Numbered from the stretch's first letter, positions 51,491 to 61,248 are shown. The stretch is 64,000 bases of DNA from Phycisphaerae bacterium (GCA_002709295.1 PAQL01000008.1:49733-113732); one strand, 5' to 3'. Notes: generated by a model from the sequence alone, not told the origin. Translations and numbers: made by a program.

Positions 51491-52740
51491 TGGCCAAACG
51501 CGTCCCGCTCGAGATCCTCGACCTGCGCGAGCAGCACTACTCATGCCATGGATGCGGGGACTGCTGTCGCGACTTCAGCGTGCAGCTGAGGGATCGGGAT
51601 CTCGAACGTCTGGAGCGACAGGGCTGGGAGCAGGAGCTCGGAGAGACCGTGACCGTCGAGTTCCGGGGCCGTCGCTACCTGCGGCAGCGTCCCGATGGAT
51701 CGTGCCTCTTCCTTCAGGACGACGGTCTCTGTCTCATCCATGCCAGGCACGGATTCCATGAGAAGCCGGTGGCCTGTCGGCTCTTCCCCTTCAATCTCGC
51801 TCCGGATTCCAAGGGGACTCATGCCGGCCTCAACTTCGCCTGCCAGAGCGTGCGTGCCAATCGCGGTGCGACGCTGACGTCTCATCGTGAGGATCTGCAG
51901 CGGGCCCTTCGCGAGGTCCCGGAATCCTCGGCGATCGCTCCGCCCAGGCTGGCGGACTCGCTGCGGGCGGAGGGGCCGGAGGTCGATGCGATCTCTGATC
52001 GGATCGATGGATGGCTCGCGCGCGAGGAGGTGCCGCTGGTGATTCGAGCCGAAGGTTTCGCATGGCTGGCTCAGAGTCTCGGGGCGGCCTCGCTCGAGGA
52101 CGTTCGAGGGAGGAGGATCGCGGAGCTGCTGGACCTTCTCTGCAGCGCTCTTCCGGACGAACTGATCCACATCCCGGTGGAGCCGGCGGGCCGGGGCCAG
52201 ATGCGGCAGTTGCGACAGGCGGTGTTCGCTCGCATCGAGGATCCGAGGTTCACCGGGGACGAGCGCCGACCGAGGCTCTCGGCTCGGATCGAGCAGTGGA
52301 TCCGCAGCAGTCGATTCGCCCGGGGCCGTGGGGCCGTGCCGGGTCTCGCCCGAGGCTGGTCGGTTCCGGGGTCGTTCGCCGAGATCGATGCGATGCCTCG
52401 GGTCGAGGGTTCCCCCGAGGTCGCCGATCTCGTGGTCCGCTGGTTGCGATCGACGATCCGCGGAGGTCGGGCCTGGGGCGCCGGCTACTACGGCTGGTCG
52501 ATCGTCGACGGACTTCAGGCTCTGGCCCTGGACGTCGCCTGCCTGGGATGGCTGGCTCGAGCCCATGCCGCGGGCGAGGGGCTGGAGCAGGCCGGCATCG
52601 ATTCGGTGGGAGAGGCCATGGGACGCATCGACCGGGCTCGCGGTCGGGCGGTCTGGCTCGGTTCGGCGGGGGAGCGGCTTCGGCTTCGCTACTTCGCGGC
52701 CGACGAGGGCCTGCGAAGACTGGTGCGCGCCGGCTGGTAG
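51490..52740 (+). CDS. YkgJ-family cysteine-cluster protein
   Basis: A 416-residue protein whose N-terminus carries a cysteine cluster of the YkgJ family (putative zinc or iron chelation). CHGCGDCC gives Cys at residues 19, 22, 25 and 26. A second cluster near residue 75-105 has GSCLF, GLCLIH and ACRLFPFN. The remaining 300 residues are helical and not recognised, making it about three times longer than small YkgJ proteins. Translationally coupled to rdgB. The function is unknown; a metal-related or cofactor-maturation role is only a family-level guess. Confidence 0.75.
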   Translation: MAKRVPLEILDLREQHYSCHGCGDCCRDFSVQLRDRDLERLERQGWEQELGETVTVEFRGRRYLRQRPDGSCLFLQDDGLCLIHARHGFHEKPVACRLFPFNLAPDSKGTHAGLNFACQSVRANRGATLTSHREDLQRALREVPESSAIAPPRLADSLRAEGPEVDAISDRIDGWLAREEVPLVIRAEGFAWLAQSLGAASLEDVRGRRIAELLDLLCSALPDELIHIPVEPAGRGQMRQLRQAVFARIEDPRFTGDERRPRLSARIEQWIRSSRFARGRGAVPGLARGWSVPGSFAEIDAMPRVEGSPEVADLVVRWLRSTIRGGRAWGAGYYGWSIVDGLQALALDVACLGWLARAHAAGEGLEQAGIDSVGEAMGRIDRARGRAVWLGSAGERLRLRYFAADEGLRRLVRAGW

Positions 52741-52753
52741 GACCACGAGGCCC

Positions 52754-54010
52754 TCATTCCGTGGGCGGAGGCTCGGGGTGCGGGGTTCGGCCGAACGGCC
52801 ATGCGGGATAGCGTCGACCGCTCAGGACCAGCCCGATCGCGGTGTTCCGAACCAGCAGGTGATAGCTGAGCAGCAGCACGATCATCGTGAGTGTGATCGA
52901 GACGGTCATCTTCAGGAGGCCCGAGGTGTCCCAGTATCGGAAGAGGGCGGGGATGAAGATGGTCAACGGCATGTGAGCGAGATAGATCCAGTACGAGGCA
53001 TCGACCATGTACCGGATGAAGGGACGTTCCCGCTTCAGCAGGCGTCCACAGCAGCCCGCGAGGGCGAGGATCGTGGTCCAGCTTGCCGCGGCGGAGGTGA
53101 GCTGGACCATCAGGAAGACCGTCTCATCCTCTTCGCTCATGTACCAGGCCAGTGATCCGAAGGTCGCCAGCAGGAGCAGGGGCACGGCAAGTCCGAGGAG
53201 GATCCAGCACCATCGCTCGATCTCCGCGACCACCGTCCGGTGATACCAGACGAGCCAGCCCACCATGAACGGGAGGGAGTACGTGAGCAGGAGCTTCCAG
53301 TCGGGGTACCACGAGTCCGAGGTGTCGATCCCCGGTTCATCCATCGGGATCATGAGGAGGAACGAGAGGCCGATGAGCAGGACCGGGGTCACGAACCGGG
53401 CGGGGCCGAGGAGCATCCCCTTCACGACGGTTCCGAGGAATCGACTGACGGGTCCGAGTCGCACGAGGACCGGAGTGAGGATCACGGCTGCGGCATAGAA
53501 CCAGAGAAGGTCGTAGAGGAACCACAGCTGCATCGTGCTGAATTCCTTCCAGTCGACGCCGAAGTCCATCTCCTTGAAGCTGGCCAGGATCGAACCGATC
53601 GCTCCTCCGTTCTGGTCCGGTTTCGTGAACACATGGGTCCACGCGAAACCGATGCTCCAGGAGAAGAGTGGGAAGAGGATCAGTGATCCGACGACCAGGG
53701 GGATCGCGATCCGATCGAAACGGTGGCCGATGAACTTCCAGGCCCCTCTTCGCTGATACAGCATGGCTCCGAAGAAGCCCGCCATGACGAAGAACGCCGA
53801 CATCCTGAAGGTGTGGATGAACCACACGATCATGGGGGACCATTCGACGCTGTTCGGATCGGTGTAGATCCACCCTTCGGGCATGTAGACCAGAGCGGTG
53901 TGCAGGACCACGCCGAGCGACATCATCGAGGCTCGAACGAAGTCGAGTCCGTGGTATCTCGGCGGACCGATGTCCCGAGGGACGGGGGGTGCCTGGTGGT
54001 CGCTGTTCAT
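52754..54010 (-). CDS. OpgC/acyltransferase-3-like integral membrane protein
   Basis: A 418-residue protein with about ten hydrophobic segments. The N-terminal HGLDFVRASMMSLGVVLHTALVY matches the acyltransferase-3/OpgC start, including the conserved RxxxxxxVxxxH arrangement. SYWIYLAHMPLTIF near residue 330-345 is the typical late helix. Such enzymes move acyl groups (acetyl, succinyl) onto periplasmic glycans. The ATG at 54010 overlaps the ankyrin lipoprotein stop by four bases, so the two are translated together. Substrate unknown. Confidence 0.83.
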   Translation of the reverse strand: MNSDHQAPPVPRDIGPPRYHGLDFVRASMMSLGVVLHTALVYMPEGWIYTDPNSVEWSPMIVWFIHTFRMSAFFVMAGFFGAMLYQRRGAWKFIGHRFDRIAIPLVVGSLILFPLFSWSIGFAWTHVFTKPDQNGGAIGSILASFKEMDFGVDWKEFSTMQLWFLYDLLWFYAAAVILTPVLVRLGPVSRFLGTVVKGMLLGPARFVTPVLLIGLSFLLMIPMDEPGIDTSDSWYPDWKLLLTYSLPFMVGWLVWYHRTVVAEIERWCWILLGLAVPLLLLATFGSLAWYMSEEDETVFLMVQLTSAAASWTTILALAGCCGRLLKRERPFIRYMVDASYWIYLAHMPLTIFIPALFRYWDTSGLLKMTVSITLTMIVLLLSYHLLVRNTAIGLVLSGRRYPAWPFGRTPHPEPPPTE

Positions 54011-55011
54011 CTGGATTCGAGGATCCTGCCGCATTCCATGCGGCCGGTGTCGAGCGATTCCCTGTCCAATGGAATCATCATTGCATCCGCGATCGCCTTG
54101 GTGATCTGCCAGGGAATCAGCAGTGCCGTGTAGGACGTCGTTCCGTTTTCATCCGCGAGCGAGGGATCGGCACCGGCATCGAGCAGGGCCTCGAGGCAGT
54201 CCGCTCTGCCGAAGAAGGCGGCCCCCAGCACCGGGGTGCTTTCGTTTCCATTTCGGGCATTGGGATCGGCGCCGGCCGCCAGAAGCATCATGAGCGCCTC
54301 GAGCTGGCCGAAGTTCGCGGCGACTGCAAGCGGAGTCGTCCGGCCGATCGGATCCGGGGCGTTCACGTCGACGCCCTTGTCGAGGTTGGTCCGGAGCGCG
54401 TTCATCTCTCCGGTGGCTGCCGCGCCCCAGATGTCGAGCATGGGTGCAAGCAGACTCCAGCACTGCTCGCGGCCGTTCTCCAGAGCGGTGGGGGTCATCG
54501 GCATCTCCATGAGGTCCGCGATCCCCTTCGTCATCTCCCACGGAATCGCGAGGGCGCTGAACGCGGTGATGCCGTTCTCATCGGCAAGGCCGGGGTCCGC
54601 CCCGGCCTCCAACAGGACCTTCAGGCAGTCGGGACGTCCGAAGAAGGCGGCGCCGATGGCGGGGGTGCTCTGGTTCCCACTCCGGACATCGGGATCGGCG
54701 CCCGCAGCCAGCAGGATCCTGACCGCTTCGACCTGGCCGAAGTCGGCGGCATACGCGATGGCCGATCCCTGGAAGTCGGGATCGAGGGCGTTCACGTCCG
54801 CGCCGGCGTCGAGGCGCGACTTGAGGGTCCGGACGTCGCCGGTGGCGGCCGGAGTCCAGATGTCGGTCATCTTCGGCGTCCAGTCGGTGGACCGGGACGT
54901 GCTGTCGGGTGACGTGGTGGATGCCGATTCCGGAGCCTGCGAGTCCGAACCGCCGCATGCTGCGAGGATCGAGGTCAGGGTGACGGTCCAGATGGTCCGG
55001 GCGGTTCGCAT
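54007..55011 (-). CDS. Internally duplicated ankyrin-repeat lipoprotein
   Basis: A 334-residue predicted lipoprotein, lipobox LAAC (Cys at residue 19). After a Ser-rich spacer come two tandem copies of about 143 residues (50-192 and 193-334). Each begins DIWxxAATGxx, contains ankyrin repeats (LLAAGADPxxRxGNxSTPxxGAAFFGRxDCL) and ends in a non-ankyrin helical segment (ALxIPWxxTKxIAD). Ankyrin proteins bind other proteins. Its stop overlaps the start of the membrane acyltransferase, suggesting a shared complex or co-regulation. Its own upstream gap (74 bases) separates it from the helical protein gene transcribed the same way. Confidence 0.8.
   Translation of the reverse strand: MRTARTIWTVTLTSILAACGGSDSQAPESASTTSPDSTSRSTDWTPKMTDIWTPAATGDVRTLKSRLDAGADVNALDPDFQGSAIAYAADFGQVEAVRILLAAGADPDVRSGNQSTPAIGAAFFGRPDCLKVLLEAGADPGLADENGITAFSALAIPWEMTKGIADLMEMPMTPTALENGREQCWSLLAPMLDIWGAAATGEMNALRTNLDKGVDVNAPDPIGRTTPLAVAANFGQLEALMMLLAAGADPNARNGNESTPVLGAAFFGRADCLEALLDAGADPSLADENGTTSYTALLIPWQITKAIADAMMIPLDRESLDTGRMECGRILESR
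54010..54864 (-). repeat. In-gene tandem duplication (two units of about 429 bases)
   Basis: The two halves of the ankyrin lipoprotein gene (54436-54864 and 54010-54435) encode collinear, similar segments with few gaps. The DNA has diverged, so the duplication is not recent. Confidence 0.75.
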
Positions 55012-55086
55012 GGTGGCCTCGAATCTGTCGGTTGGATGAAATCGCGGCCGCAGGGGCCTGTGGTGACGATGGCCCCGGATGTGGGC

Positions 55087-56871
55087 TCACTTGCCGCCGG
55101 AGACGTTCCCGGCCCGCTTCGATCCCCGGCCCTTTCCGTCGGCTCCGGCACCACCGCCTCCCTTTGATTCGCCCTCGCCCTTGCCCTTTCCGTCCCATTT
55201 CCTCTCTTCCGGGAGCGTTCCCAGGGAACCATGGGGGGGAAGGGACGTGACGAGTTCGGGACCGAGGATGGCGAGCAGCTGCCGGCCGATCTCGTCATCG
55301 AGCCGGTCGAATCGTTCGAAGCCCGGTTCCCGCCAGGTCTCGTCGCCCATGCCCTTGGCGCTGGCGTAGTCGTCCTCAAGGCCATCCACCATGGCACGGC
55401 TCACACGAGGCTCGAGTTCGAGCCGTTCCTCGATGGCCCGGGCCTGAAGCTCGGTCAGACGTTCGATCACGTAGAACTGGAGCTCGAGAATCGCTTCGAT
55501 CACCTCGGGGTCGAGTTCAGGAATCAGGACCGCGGCCTCGATCGCCCGTTCGCACCAGCGTCTGCGCATCTGATCGGGAAAGCCGTCACGGCGCGCGATC
55601 CGAAGGAAGTCGGCGGCGAGTTCCGGATCCACCTCGACCAGGTTGGTGTGAATCAGGTTCATCTGTCCGAGGATGGCGTCCCGGACCGCGAGGCCCGCGG
55701 CGATCTCCCGATCGGCGGCGGTCATCACGGCCTTGGACCGCTGCGACATCCGGGCATCGTCGTTCTCGACTTCGGCGGCCAGCAGGCGTGCCGACATGGC
55801 CTCCCGCTCCACCCGGGCCGCGGTTCGCGCATCGATGAGATCGGCGATCACCGCGTTCGCCTCGATCATCTCCTCGAGAATCGCGGTCTCGGTCTCCATG
55901 GGAAGTTCGGTTCGCCGCACCGCCCGTTCGAGATCGATGTCGGAGCCACCGAACCGGGCATCGATCCGGCCGTGCTCCAGTCGGATGCGATCGAGGGCCG
56001 CCTCGATGTCCGGGGTCATCGTCTCGGCGATCACGGATTCGAGATTCGCCTCGAGCACCTGCCGCAGTTCGAGGCGGGCCTGGCGAAGCGCCGCCATCAT
56101 CGCCAGCAGTTCGCGGGCGCTGGGGGCGCCACCCTGGGCCTCGATCTCGGCGCTCCTGGCCGCGATGACCTCTCTCAGCTTCCGGACCCTGGTCTGCAGC
56201 GAGGAGATCATTCTGTTCGCCCAGTCGGCGACCATGGCCGGATCTCTGCGGCCGAGGCCCTTCTCGGCGTTCCAGACGTCCACCCGCCGATCGACCTCCT
56301 CCCTGCTCATCGGGACCTCGGGGATCAGGCTGAGGGTCTGGTCGACGAGGTCGAACTCGTAGCCGGCTCGAGCGAGGTCGAGGGAATCCTGGAACGCCCT
56401 GCTCTTCTCCTCGAACTCCCGCTGATAGTCCTCGAGGAGCGATTCGATCACCGCGATCATCGCGGGATCCTCGGCGACGGCTTCCGTCATCAGTTCGACG
56501 TCGCGGGGAAGGAACTCGGGGCGAAGCAGGGTGGTGAAGTCGCCGCCGTCCCGGACGATGAAGCGAGCGAAGGTCATGCCGCCGCGTCGCTTGTCATCCT
56601 CATCCATCTCCCTGCCGTCCTTGCCCTTGCCGTCGCCCTCGGCTCCCTTCTCCTCTCCGAACTGGAATTCGAGGATCTCGAAGTACATCTGCTCGGCCTG
56701 TTCATCGTCGAGAAGGCCGAACAGCCGTGCGGCCTTGAGCTCGCCTCCGAGCTGCTGGATGTCCTGCTTCCTCTGGGCGTCGTCCTGGGCGAACGCTTGA
56801 TTCGTCCAGCCGAAGGTGGGGACGAGCAGGATTGTCAGCAGAAGGGGCAGCGATGCAAGGCATGGACGCAT
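55087..56871 (-). CDS. Secreted helical protein related to the one heading the T2SS operon
   Basis: A 594-residue protein from the ATG at 56871, with a signal peptide ending near residue 29 (AFAQ) and long charged helices. It contains LRPEFLPRDVEL (about 116-127), followed by VIESLLEDYQREFEE. The protein at 35428-36810 has FRPEFLDRDMPL and VIEILLQDYAIAFEG in the same order. The C-termini also correspond (LLAILGPELVTSLP against ILAILTPDQTNELP). Both end in basic disordered tails, here Gly/Lys-rich. They are diverged paralogues. Function unknown; a periplasmic scaffold or chaperone is possible. Confidence 0.65.
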   Translation of the reverse strand: MRPCLASLPLLLTILLVPTFGWTNQAFAQDDAQRKQDIQQLGGELKAARLFGLLDDEQAEQMYFEILEFQFGEEKGAEGDGKGKDGREMDEDDKRRGGMTFARFIVRDGGDFTTLLRPEFLPRDVELMTEAVAEDPAMIAVIESLLEDYQREFEEKSRAFQDSLDLARAGYEFDLVDQTLSLIPEVPMSREEVDRRVDVWNAEKGLGRRDPAMVADWANRMISSLQTRVRKLREVIAARSAEIEAQGGAPSARELLAMMAALRQARLELRQVLEANLESVIAETMTPDIEAALDRIRLEHGRIDARFGGSDIDLERAVRRTELPMETETAILEEMIEANAVIADLIDARTAARVEREAMSARLLAAEVENDDARMSQRSKAVMTAADREIAAGLAVRDAILGQMNLIHTNLVEVDPELAADFLRIARRDGFPDQMRRRWCERAIEAAVLIPELDPEVIEAILELQFYVIERLTELQARAIEERLELEPRVSRAMVDGLEDDYASAKGMGDETWREPGFERFDRLDDEIGRQLLAILGPELVTSLPPHGSLGTLPEERKWDGKGKGEGESKGGGGAGADGKGRGSKRAGNVSGGK

Positions 56872-57004
56872 GGGGGGCTTCCTGGGTCGTGGTCCGTCGA
56901 AACGTGGGATTTCCACGGTAAGGCAGACGTATTGGAACCGCATCCTCCTCGGAGGGGTGCGATGGCACCGAGAAATGCGAAAGATTTCGTGTCCGACCCT
57001 TGAA

Positions 57005-57757
57005 TCAGCGTCTGCCGAATCGTCGGGTGCGACGCCACTCTCGAATGATCGCCGCGATCGCGGCCACGCCATCCCGAAAGCCGATCTTCTTGCCCTGGGC
57101 GAAGGATCGCGGTTCATAGGCCACCGGCACCTCGATGACCCGGGCGTGGTGACGGGCGAGGGCGGCGGCAAGCTGGGGTTCGATGGCGAAGCGGTCCTCG
57201 TCGAGATCGGGAAGAAGCGTTCGCAGCATCGGGATGCGGATCACCTTGTAACAGCACTCCATGTCGTTGACGGAGAGGCCGGTCAGGGCGTTGGAGAGCA
57301 TGGTGAGGAGGCGGTTGCCGAGTCGGTGGACCCGGCGGATCGTCGAGGCCTGACGATCGTTCCAGCGGTTTCCGAAGGCCGCATCCGCCGGAGGGTCCGA
57401 CCGTCGGATCTCCTCGACGATCGTGACCAGATCGCCGGGGTCGTATTCCAGATCCGCATCCTGGATCGCCACCAGATCCTCGTCGTCGGCGGATCCGATG
57501 ATCGCTTCGAAACCGGAGCGAAGGGCGGCTCCCTTGCCCCGGTTCACGTCGTGTCGAATCAGGGTGATCGGCGGTTCGGTCCGGTCCGCGGCGAGTGCGG
57601 CTGCCGCCTCCGCCGCGGAACTGCCGCTGCCGTCGTCGACGAGGACGATCCTGCCGGACCAGTCATCGGGCCAGGCGCAGGCATCCAGTCTCGACACGAT
57701 GCTCTCGAGCGTCGATTCCTCGTCGAGGAAGGGGATGACCACGTGAATCACGGGCAC
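57005..57757 (-). CDS. Family 2 glycosyltransferase
   Basis: A 250-residue GT-A glycosyltransferase starting with GTG at 57757. The fold shows VIPFLDEESTLE, the nucleotide-binding VLVDDGSGSSA, HDVNRGKGAALRSGF and the metal-binding AIQDADLEYDP (DAD motif). It closely resembles the dolichyl-phosphate mannose synthase/polyprenyl-phosphate sugar synthase subgroup in length and motifs. The C-terminus has no membrane helices. A late RSFAQGKKIGFRDG segment matches that subgroup. The acceptor is unknown. It is downstream of floA and may be part of the same unit. Confidence 0.9.
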   Translation of the reverse strand: MPVIHVVIPFLDEESTLESIVSRLDACAWPDDWSGRIVLVDDGSGSSAAEAAAALAADRTEPPITLIRHDVNRGKGAALRSGFEAIIGSADDEDLVAIQDADLEYDPGDLVTIVEEIRRSDPPADAAFGNRWNDRQASTIRRVHRLGNRLLTMLSNALTGLSVNDMECCYKVIRIPMLRTLLPDLDEDRFAIEPQLAAALARHHARVIEVPVAYEPRSFAQGKKIGFRDGVAAIAAIIREWRRTRRFGRR

Positions 57758-57784
57758 GGCGTTCTCCGAGCGGACGCCGTGGGA

Positions 57785-58798
57785 TCACTCGCCGCCCTGA
57801 GCGTCGTCTTCCGCGACGGTGTTGCGCATCGCGGTGTCGGCCACCACGTTCTGCATGCGGTAGTAGTCCATGATGCCCATGTTCCCGTCCCGGAACGCAC
57901 CGGCCATCGCCTTGGGCACTTCGCTTTCCGCGAGGATCACGAGAGCGCGGTTCTTCGCGGCGTCGGCGTTGTGTTCCGCCTCCTGAGCCACCGCGAGCGC
58001 ACGCCTCTGCTCCGCCTCGGCCTGGTACCGCTTGGTGTCGGCCTCGGCCTGGTCGGTCTGGAGCTGGGCACCGATGTTGGCACCGACGTCCACGTCCGCG
58101 ATGTCGATCGAGAGGATCTCGAAGGCGGTGCCGGAGTCGAGGCCCTTCTCGAGCACCGTCTTGGAGATCCGGTCGGGGTTCTCCAGCACCTTCTTGTGGC
58201 TCTCGGCCGAACCGATGGTGGAGATGATGCCCTCGCCGACTCGGGCGATGATCGTCTCCTCCGTGGCACCACCCACGAGACGGGCGATGTTGGTCCGGAC
58301 GGTGACCCGTGCCCGGGCCTTCAGCTGGATGCCGTCGCCGGCCACCGCGTCGATCGTGTTCCGGGTCGAGCTCAGACTCGGGCAGTCGATGACCTTCGGG
58401 TCGACCGAGGTCCGGACCGCTTCGAGGATGTCCCGGCCCGCGAGATCGATGGCGGTGGCCCGGTCCCAGGGAAGATCGATCTTCGCCTTGTCGGCGGCGA
58501 TCATGGCTCGCACCACGCGTTCGATGTTGCCACCGGCGAGGAAGTGTGCCTCGAGCGGCGCGGTACCGAGTTCAAGACCGGCCTTCTTGGCCGAGATCCG
58601 ATTGAGCACGATGACCGAGGGCTGGACCTTCCGCAGTCTCATCATGAAGAGATCGAGGAGGCCGACCGGAGCGCCGGACACGATGGACTGGATCCAGATG
58701 CCGACGAAGCGGCCCAGCACCGCGAGGGCGATGAGGAGGATCAGACCGGTGACGACGATGGTGGCGATCAGCCAGGGGTCCATGGCGAGCGTGAGCAT
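57785..58798 (-). CDS. floA: Flotillin-like protein FloA
   Basis: FloA scaffolds membrane microdomains. The 337-residue protein has an N-terminal hydrophobic hairpin (about residues 10-40). The SPFH region has the FloA signature [26 protein letters not shown], a [24 protein letters not shown] stretch and the helical [20 protein letters not shown] tail. It follows the two nfeD genes on the same strand; floA-nfeD pairing is widespread in bacteria. Confidence 0.95.
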   Translation of the reverse strand: MLTLAMDPWLIATIVVTGLILLIALAVLGRFVGIWIQSIVSGAPVGLLDLFMMRLRKVQPSVIVLNRISAKKAGLELGTAPLEAHFLAGGNIERVVRAMIAADKAKIDLPWDRATAIDLAGRDILEAVRTSVDPKVIDCPSLSSTRNTIDAVAGDGIQLKARARVTVRTNIARLVGGATEETIIARVGEGIISTIGSAESHKKVLENPDRISKTVLEKGLDSGTAFEILSIDIADVDVGANIGAQLQTDQAEADTKRYQAEAEQRRALAVAQEAEHNADAAKNRALVILAESEVPKAMAGAFRDGNMGIMDYYRMQNVVADTAMRNTVAEDDAQGGE

Positions 58799-58831
58799 GA
58801 CGCGGATCCTTGAAGGTGAGTTCCGGGGATT

Positions 58832-59476
58832 CTAGTCGGTCGCGTGATCGGAAGGGCCGGGCACCCGGACCTTGATCTGGTTATCCACGACGGCCACGAT
58901 CTCGACCTCCACGCCCTCCTCGATGATGCCCGCCTCCGAGAGGGCGTCCAGCCGGCGGCCTTCGAAGCGGATGATCCCGACCGGGCGGAGCGGGGTCGCG
59001 GTGGTCGCCATACGACCGATCATGGCGTCGTCGTTTCGACGGGAGGAGGCCGCCATGGCCTCGACCCGGTCCTCGACCTCCTGATCATCGAGGCCTCTGC
59101 CGTCCACGGTGTCGGTGCCTCCGAGGATCAGTCTGCGTCCTATCGGGCTGTGCGACCAGAGTTTCACTCCGTAGACGAGGAGGAACGGGGTCGCGACCAG
59201 GTAGACCAGGATCGCGAAGCCGCCTGCGGAGGAGGAGTGCTGGAAGAAGGCGACGATGGAGGCGATTGCGCAGATGCCGCAGAGGATGCCGACCATGCCG
59301 GCGGTCGGGATGAAGATCTCGACCGCGAAGAGCATCAGGGCGAGAAAGCCCAGCCCCAGGCCGATCGCCAGCCAGGTGGCGTCGTTTCCGGAGTCTCCGC
59401 CGGCGGTCCCGTTCTGAAGGGCGAGCAGCGACAGCGATGCGGTGCCGCCGGAGGCGACCGACGTGATCAGGTTCAT
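58832..59476 (-). CDS. NfeD-family membrane protein (short form)
   Basis: A 214-residue protein with about four hydrophobic segments (for example LAIGLGLGFLALMLFAVEIF) and a soluble C-terminal OB-like domain (about residues 150-210). That domain, with TPLRPVGIIRFEGRRLDALSE, is the NfeD fold. Its ATG overlaps the long NfeD stop by four bases, and floA follows 33 bases later. NfeD proteins are FloA partners. Confidence 0.88.
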   Translation of the reverse strand: MNLITSVASGGTASLSLLALQNGTAGGDSGNDATWLAIGLGLGFLALMLFAVEIFIPTAGMVGILCGICAIASIVAFFQHSSSAGGFAILVYLVATPFLLVYGVKLWSHSPIGRRLILGGTDTVDGRGLDDQEVEDRVEAMAASSRRNDDAMIGRMATTATPLRPVGIIRFEGRRLDALSEAGIIEEGVEVEIVAVVDNQIKVRVPGPSDHATD

Positions 59477-61224
59477 GAGTCCGCAGCCTCCACGACGACG
59501 CCGAATCGATCCGATTCCACCACGCGGACCGGCATGTCCGATTCGATGAACGCGCCGGTGCTTCGTGCGTCGACGAGACGATCGCCGATCTTCACACGTC
59601 CCGCAGTGCGAAGCGGGGTCGCACTGCGCCCGATCGTACCCACCTCGATGGGGTGATCGCCGCCCCCGGTCCTTCGAGGCAGCAGGGGCGGTCCGCCCCG
59701 GCCGCCGATCTCGGCGGCGAGGACGAATCTGCGTCCGAAGGCGGAATTGGGGATGAAACGCCAGGCCAGCCAGATCCCGGCCCCTGCAGCGAGGAAACCG
59801 ATGGAGGTGGCCGCAAGGCCGCGGAAGAGATCCATGCGGGCATCGGGCGACAGGGGATTTCCGCTCACGAAGGTGCCGACGAGTCCGGCGAACATGAGAA
59901 CGCCGCCGATGATCCCCGGAGCCCCGAGTCCGGGGAGGAGGAAGATCTCCACCGCGACCAGTCCGAGGCCGAGCAGCACCGCAAGCACGGTCCACCATTC
60001 GCTGAGTCCTGCGAGCAGCGGGGCGCCCAGCAGCATGGCGAGGCTGACCAGTGCGATGAGCCCGAAGACGCCGTATCCCGGGGCGGCGGTCTCGATGAAG
60101 AAGCCGATCAGCAGGGTCGCGATGAGGACGGCTCTCACCGGCCACAGGGTCAGGAATCTGACCAGTCCCTCGGACCATGATTCCTCGACCCGAAATGAGC
60201 TGGACGCGCCGAAGAATCCGAGGAGTTCATCCTCGTTCGAGATCTCACCGCTGCTGAATCCGTAGGCGATCGCCTCGTCCGATCGCAGAACGAGGAGTTC
60301 CTCCGAGGAGATGACCTGTCCGAGCGGTATCCAGTCCGCTGCATTCTCGGGGCCGAGCACCGGACGCTGGGACGGGAGCTCCTGGACGAACTCGATCGCC
60401 AGATCCCGTTCCTCGATCGTGCGTGGAGCCTCCCCCCGGGTCACCTTCGCGGCGGACTGCAGAAGTCCGGAGCCCTCGTCTCGTGCGGGTGGTGCGGGCA
60501 GACGCTGGATCTTGGTCGCGACTGGTGCTTCGCCGTATATCCGCTCGTATTCGGCGGCATCGACGAACAGCCGCTCGCCGGTCTTCAGGTTTCGAATCAA
60601 CCAGAGTTCCACATCGACGGCGACGAAGGCCTGGACGAGCTTCTCGTCCCAGCCCTGACGGCGGGCATCCGAGACCAGCTCCGAGAGAAGCGGTGCCTCG
60701 ATCTTGGCCCGCTCCGCGGCAGGCAGCTGCTGAAGTCCGGCGAGCGGGACGGCCTGGATCGGGGCGGCGTCTCCGAAGACGCCGGTCGGAGTCGTGATGA
60801 TCTCGCGGGTCGCCAGAGCGATGATGGTTCCGGCGCTGAACGCCTTCGGACGCACCCAGGCCACGGTGTTCGGCGGCGCCTCGGTCCTGATGAGTTCCAG
60901 GATCTCGAAGGTGGAGTCGAGGGCTCCTCCGGGAGTGTCGAGTTCGAGCACCACCGCATCGGCGCCTCGATCACGGGCGACTCGGAGTCGGCGTTCGAGC
61001 GAGACGAGGGTGACGTTGTCGATGGGGCCGTGGATCGGAAGGATCGCTACGGTGCTGGCCTTGCGTCCGGCGGGCACGGCACGGGTCGGAGCCGGCTCGC
61101 CGGCCTCCTCCTGGACTCCGGGAAGACCGGCTGCAAGAGCGAGCATGGAGAACAGCACGAGGGCCGGGCCTCTGGAGCGGCGGCGGGGTGCCGGGGGGGC
61201 CGATTCGAATCCTGCCGGGGTCAT
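59473..61224 (-). CDS. NfeD-family protein with ClpP-like serine protease domain (long form)
   Basis: A 583-residue membrane protein. After the signal/anchor segment, residues 50-270 form a ClpP-type protease domain: VAILPIHGPIDNVT, VLELDTPGGAL and the nucleophile segment KAFSAGTIIALA. The rest has about six membrane helices (about 370-510) and a C-terminal NfeD OB domain (TPLRTAGRVKIGDRLVDA). This is the long NfeD1b-type, which pairs with FloA. The ATG at 61224 was chosen because the alternative GTG at 61251 lies inside a terminator hairpin. Its stop overlaps the next gene. Confidence 0.9.
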   Translation of the reverse strand: MTPAGFESAPPAPRRRSRGPALVLFSMLALAAGLPGVQEEAGEPAPTRAVPAGRKASTVAILPIHGPIDNVTLVSLERRLRVARDRGADAVVLELDTPGGALDSTFEILELIRTEAPPNTVAWVRPKAFSAGTIIALATREIITTPTGVFGDAAPIQAVPLAGLQQLPAAERAKIEAPLLSELVSDARRQGWDEKLVQAFVAVDVELWLIRNLKTGERLFVDAAEYERIYGEAPVATKIQRLPAPPARDEGSGLLQSAAKVTRGEAPRTIEERDLAIEFVQELPSQRPVLGPENAADWIPLGQVISSEELLVLRSDEAIAYGFSSGEISNEDELLGFFGASSSFRVEESWSEGLVRFLTLWPVRAVLIATLLIGFFIETAAPGYGVFGLIALVSLAMLLGAPLLAGLSEWWTVLAVLLGLGLVAVEIFLLPGLGAPGIIGGVLMFAGLVGTFVSGNPLSPDARMDLFRGLAATSIGFLAAGAGIWLAWRFIPNSAFGRRFVLAAEIGGRGGPPLLPRRTGGGDHPIEVGTIGRSATPLRTAGRVKIGDRLVDARSTGAFIESDMPVRVVESDRFGVVVEAADS

Positions 61225-61248
61225 CGACACATGGTACGCAGGAAGAGA

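Noticed and set aside
54010-54864. The ankyrin module repeat as a possible recent tandem duplication
   Set aside because: The two copies differ at many positions, so it is not a fresh or assembly-derived duplication; it is reported as an old in-gene repeat.
61200-61215. A GATTCGAATCC sequence resembling a tRNA T arm
   Set aside because: It encodes part of the NfeD leader and no other tRNA parts are present.
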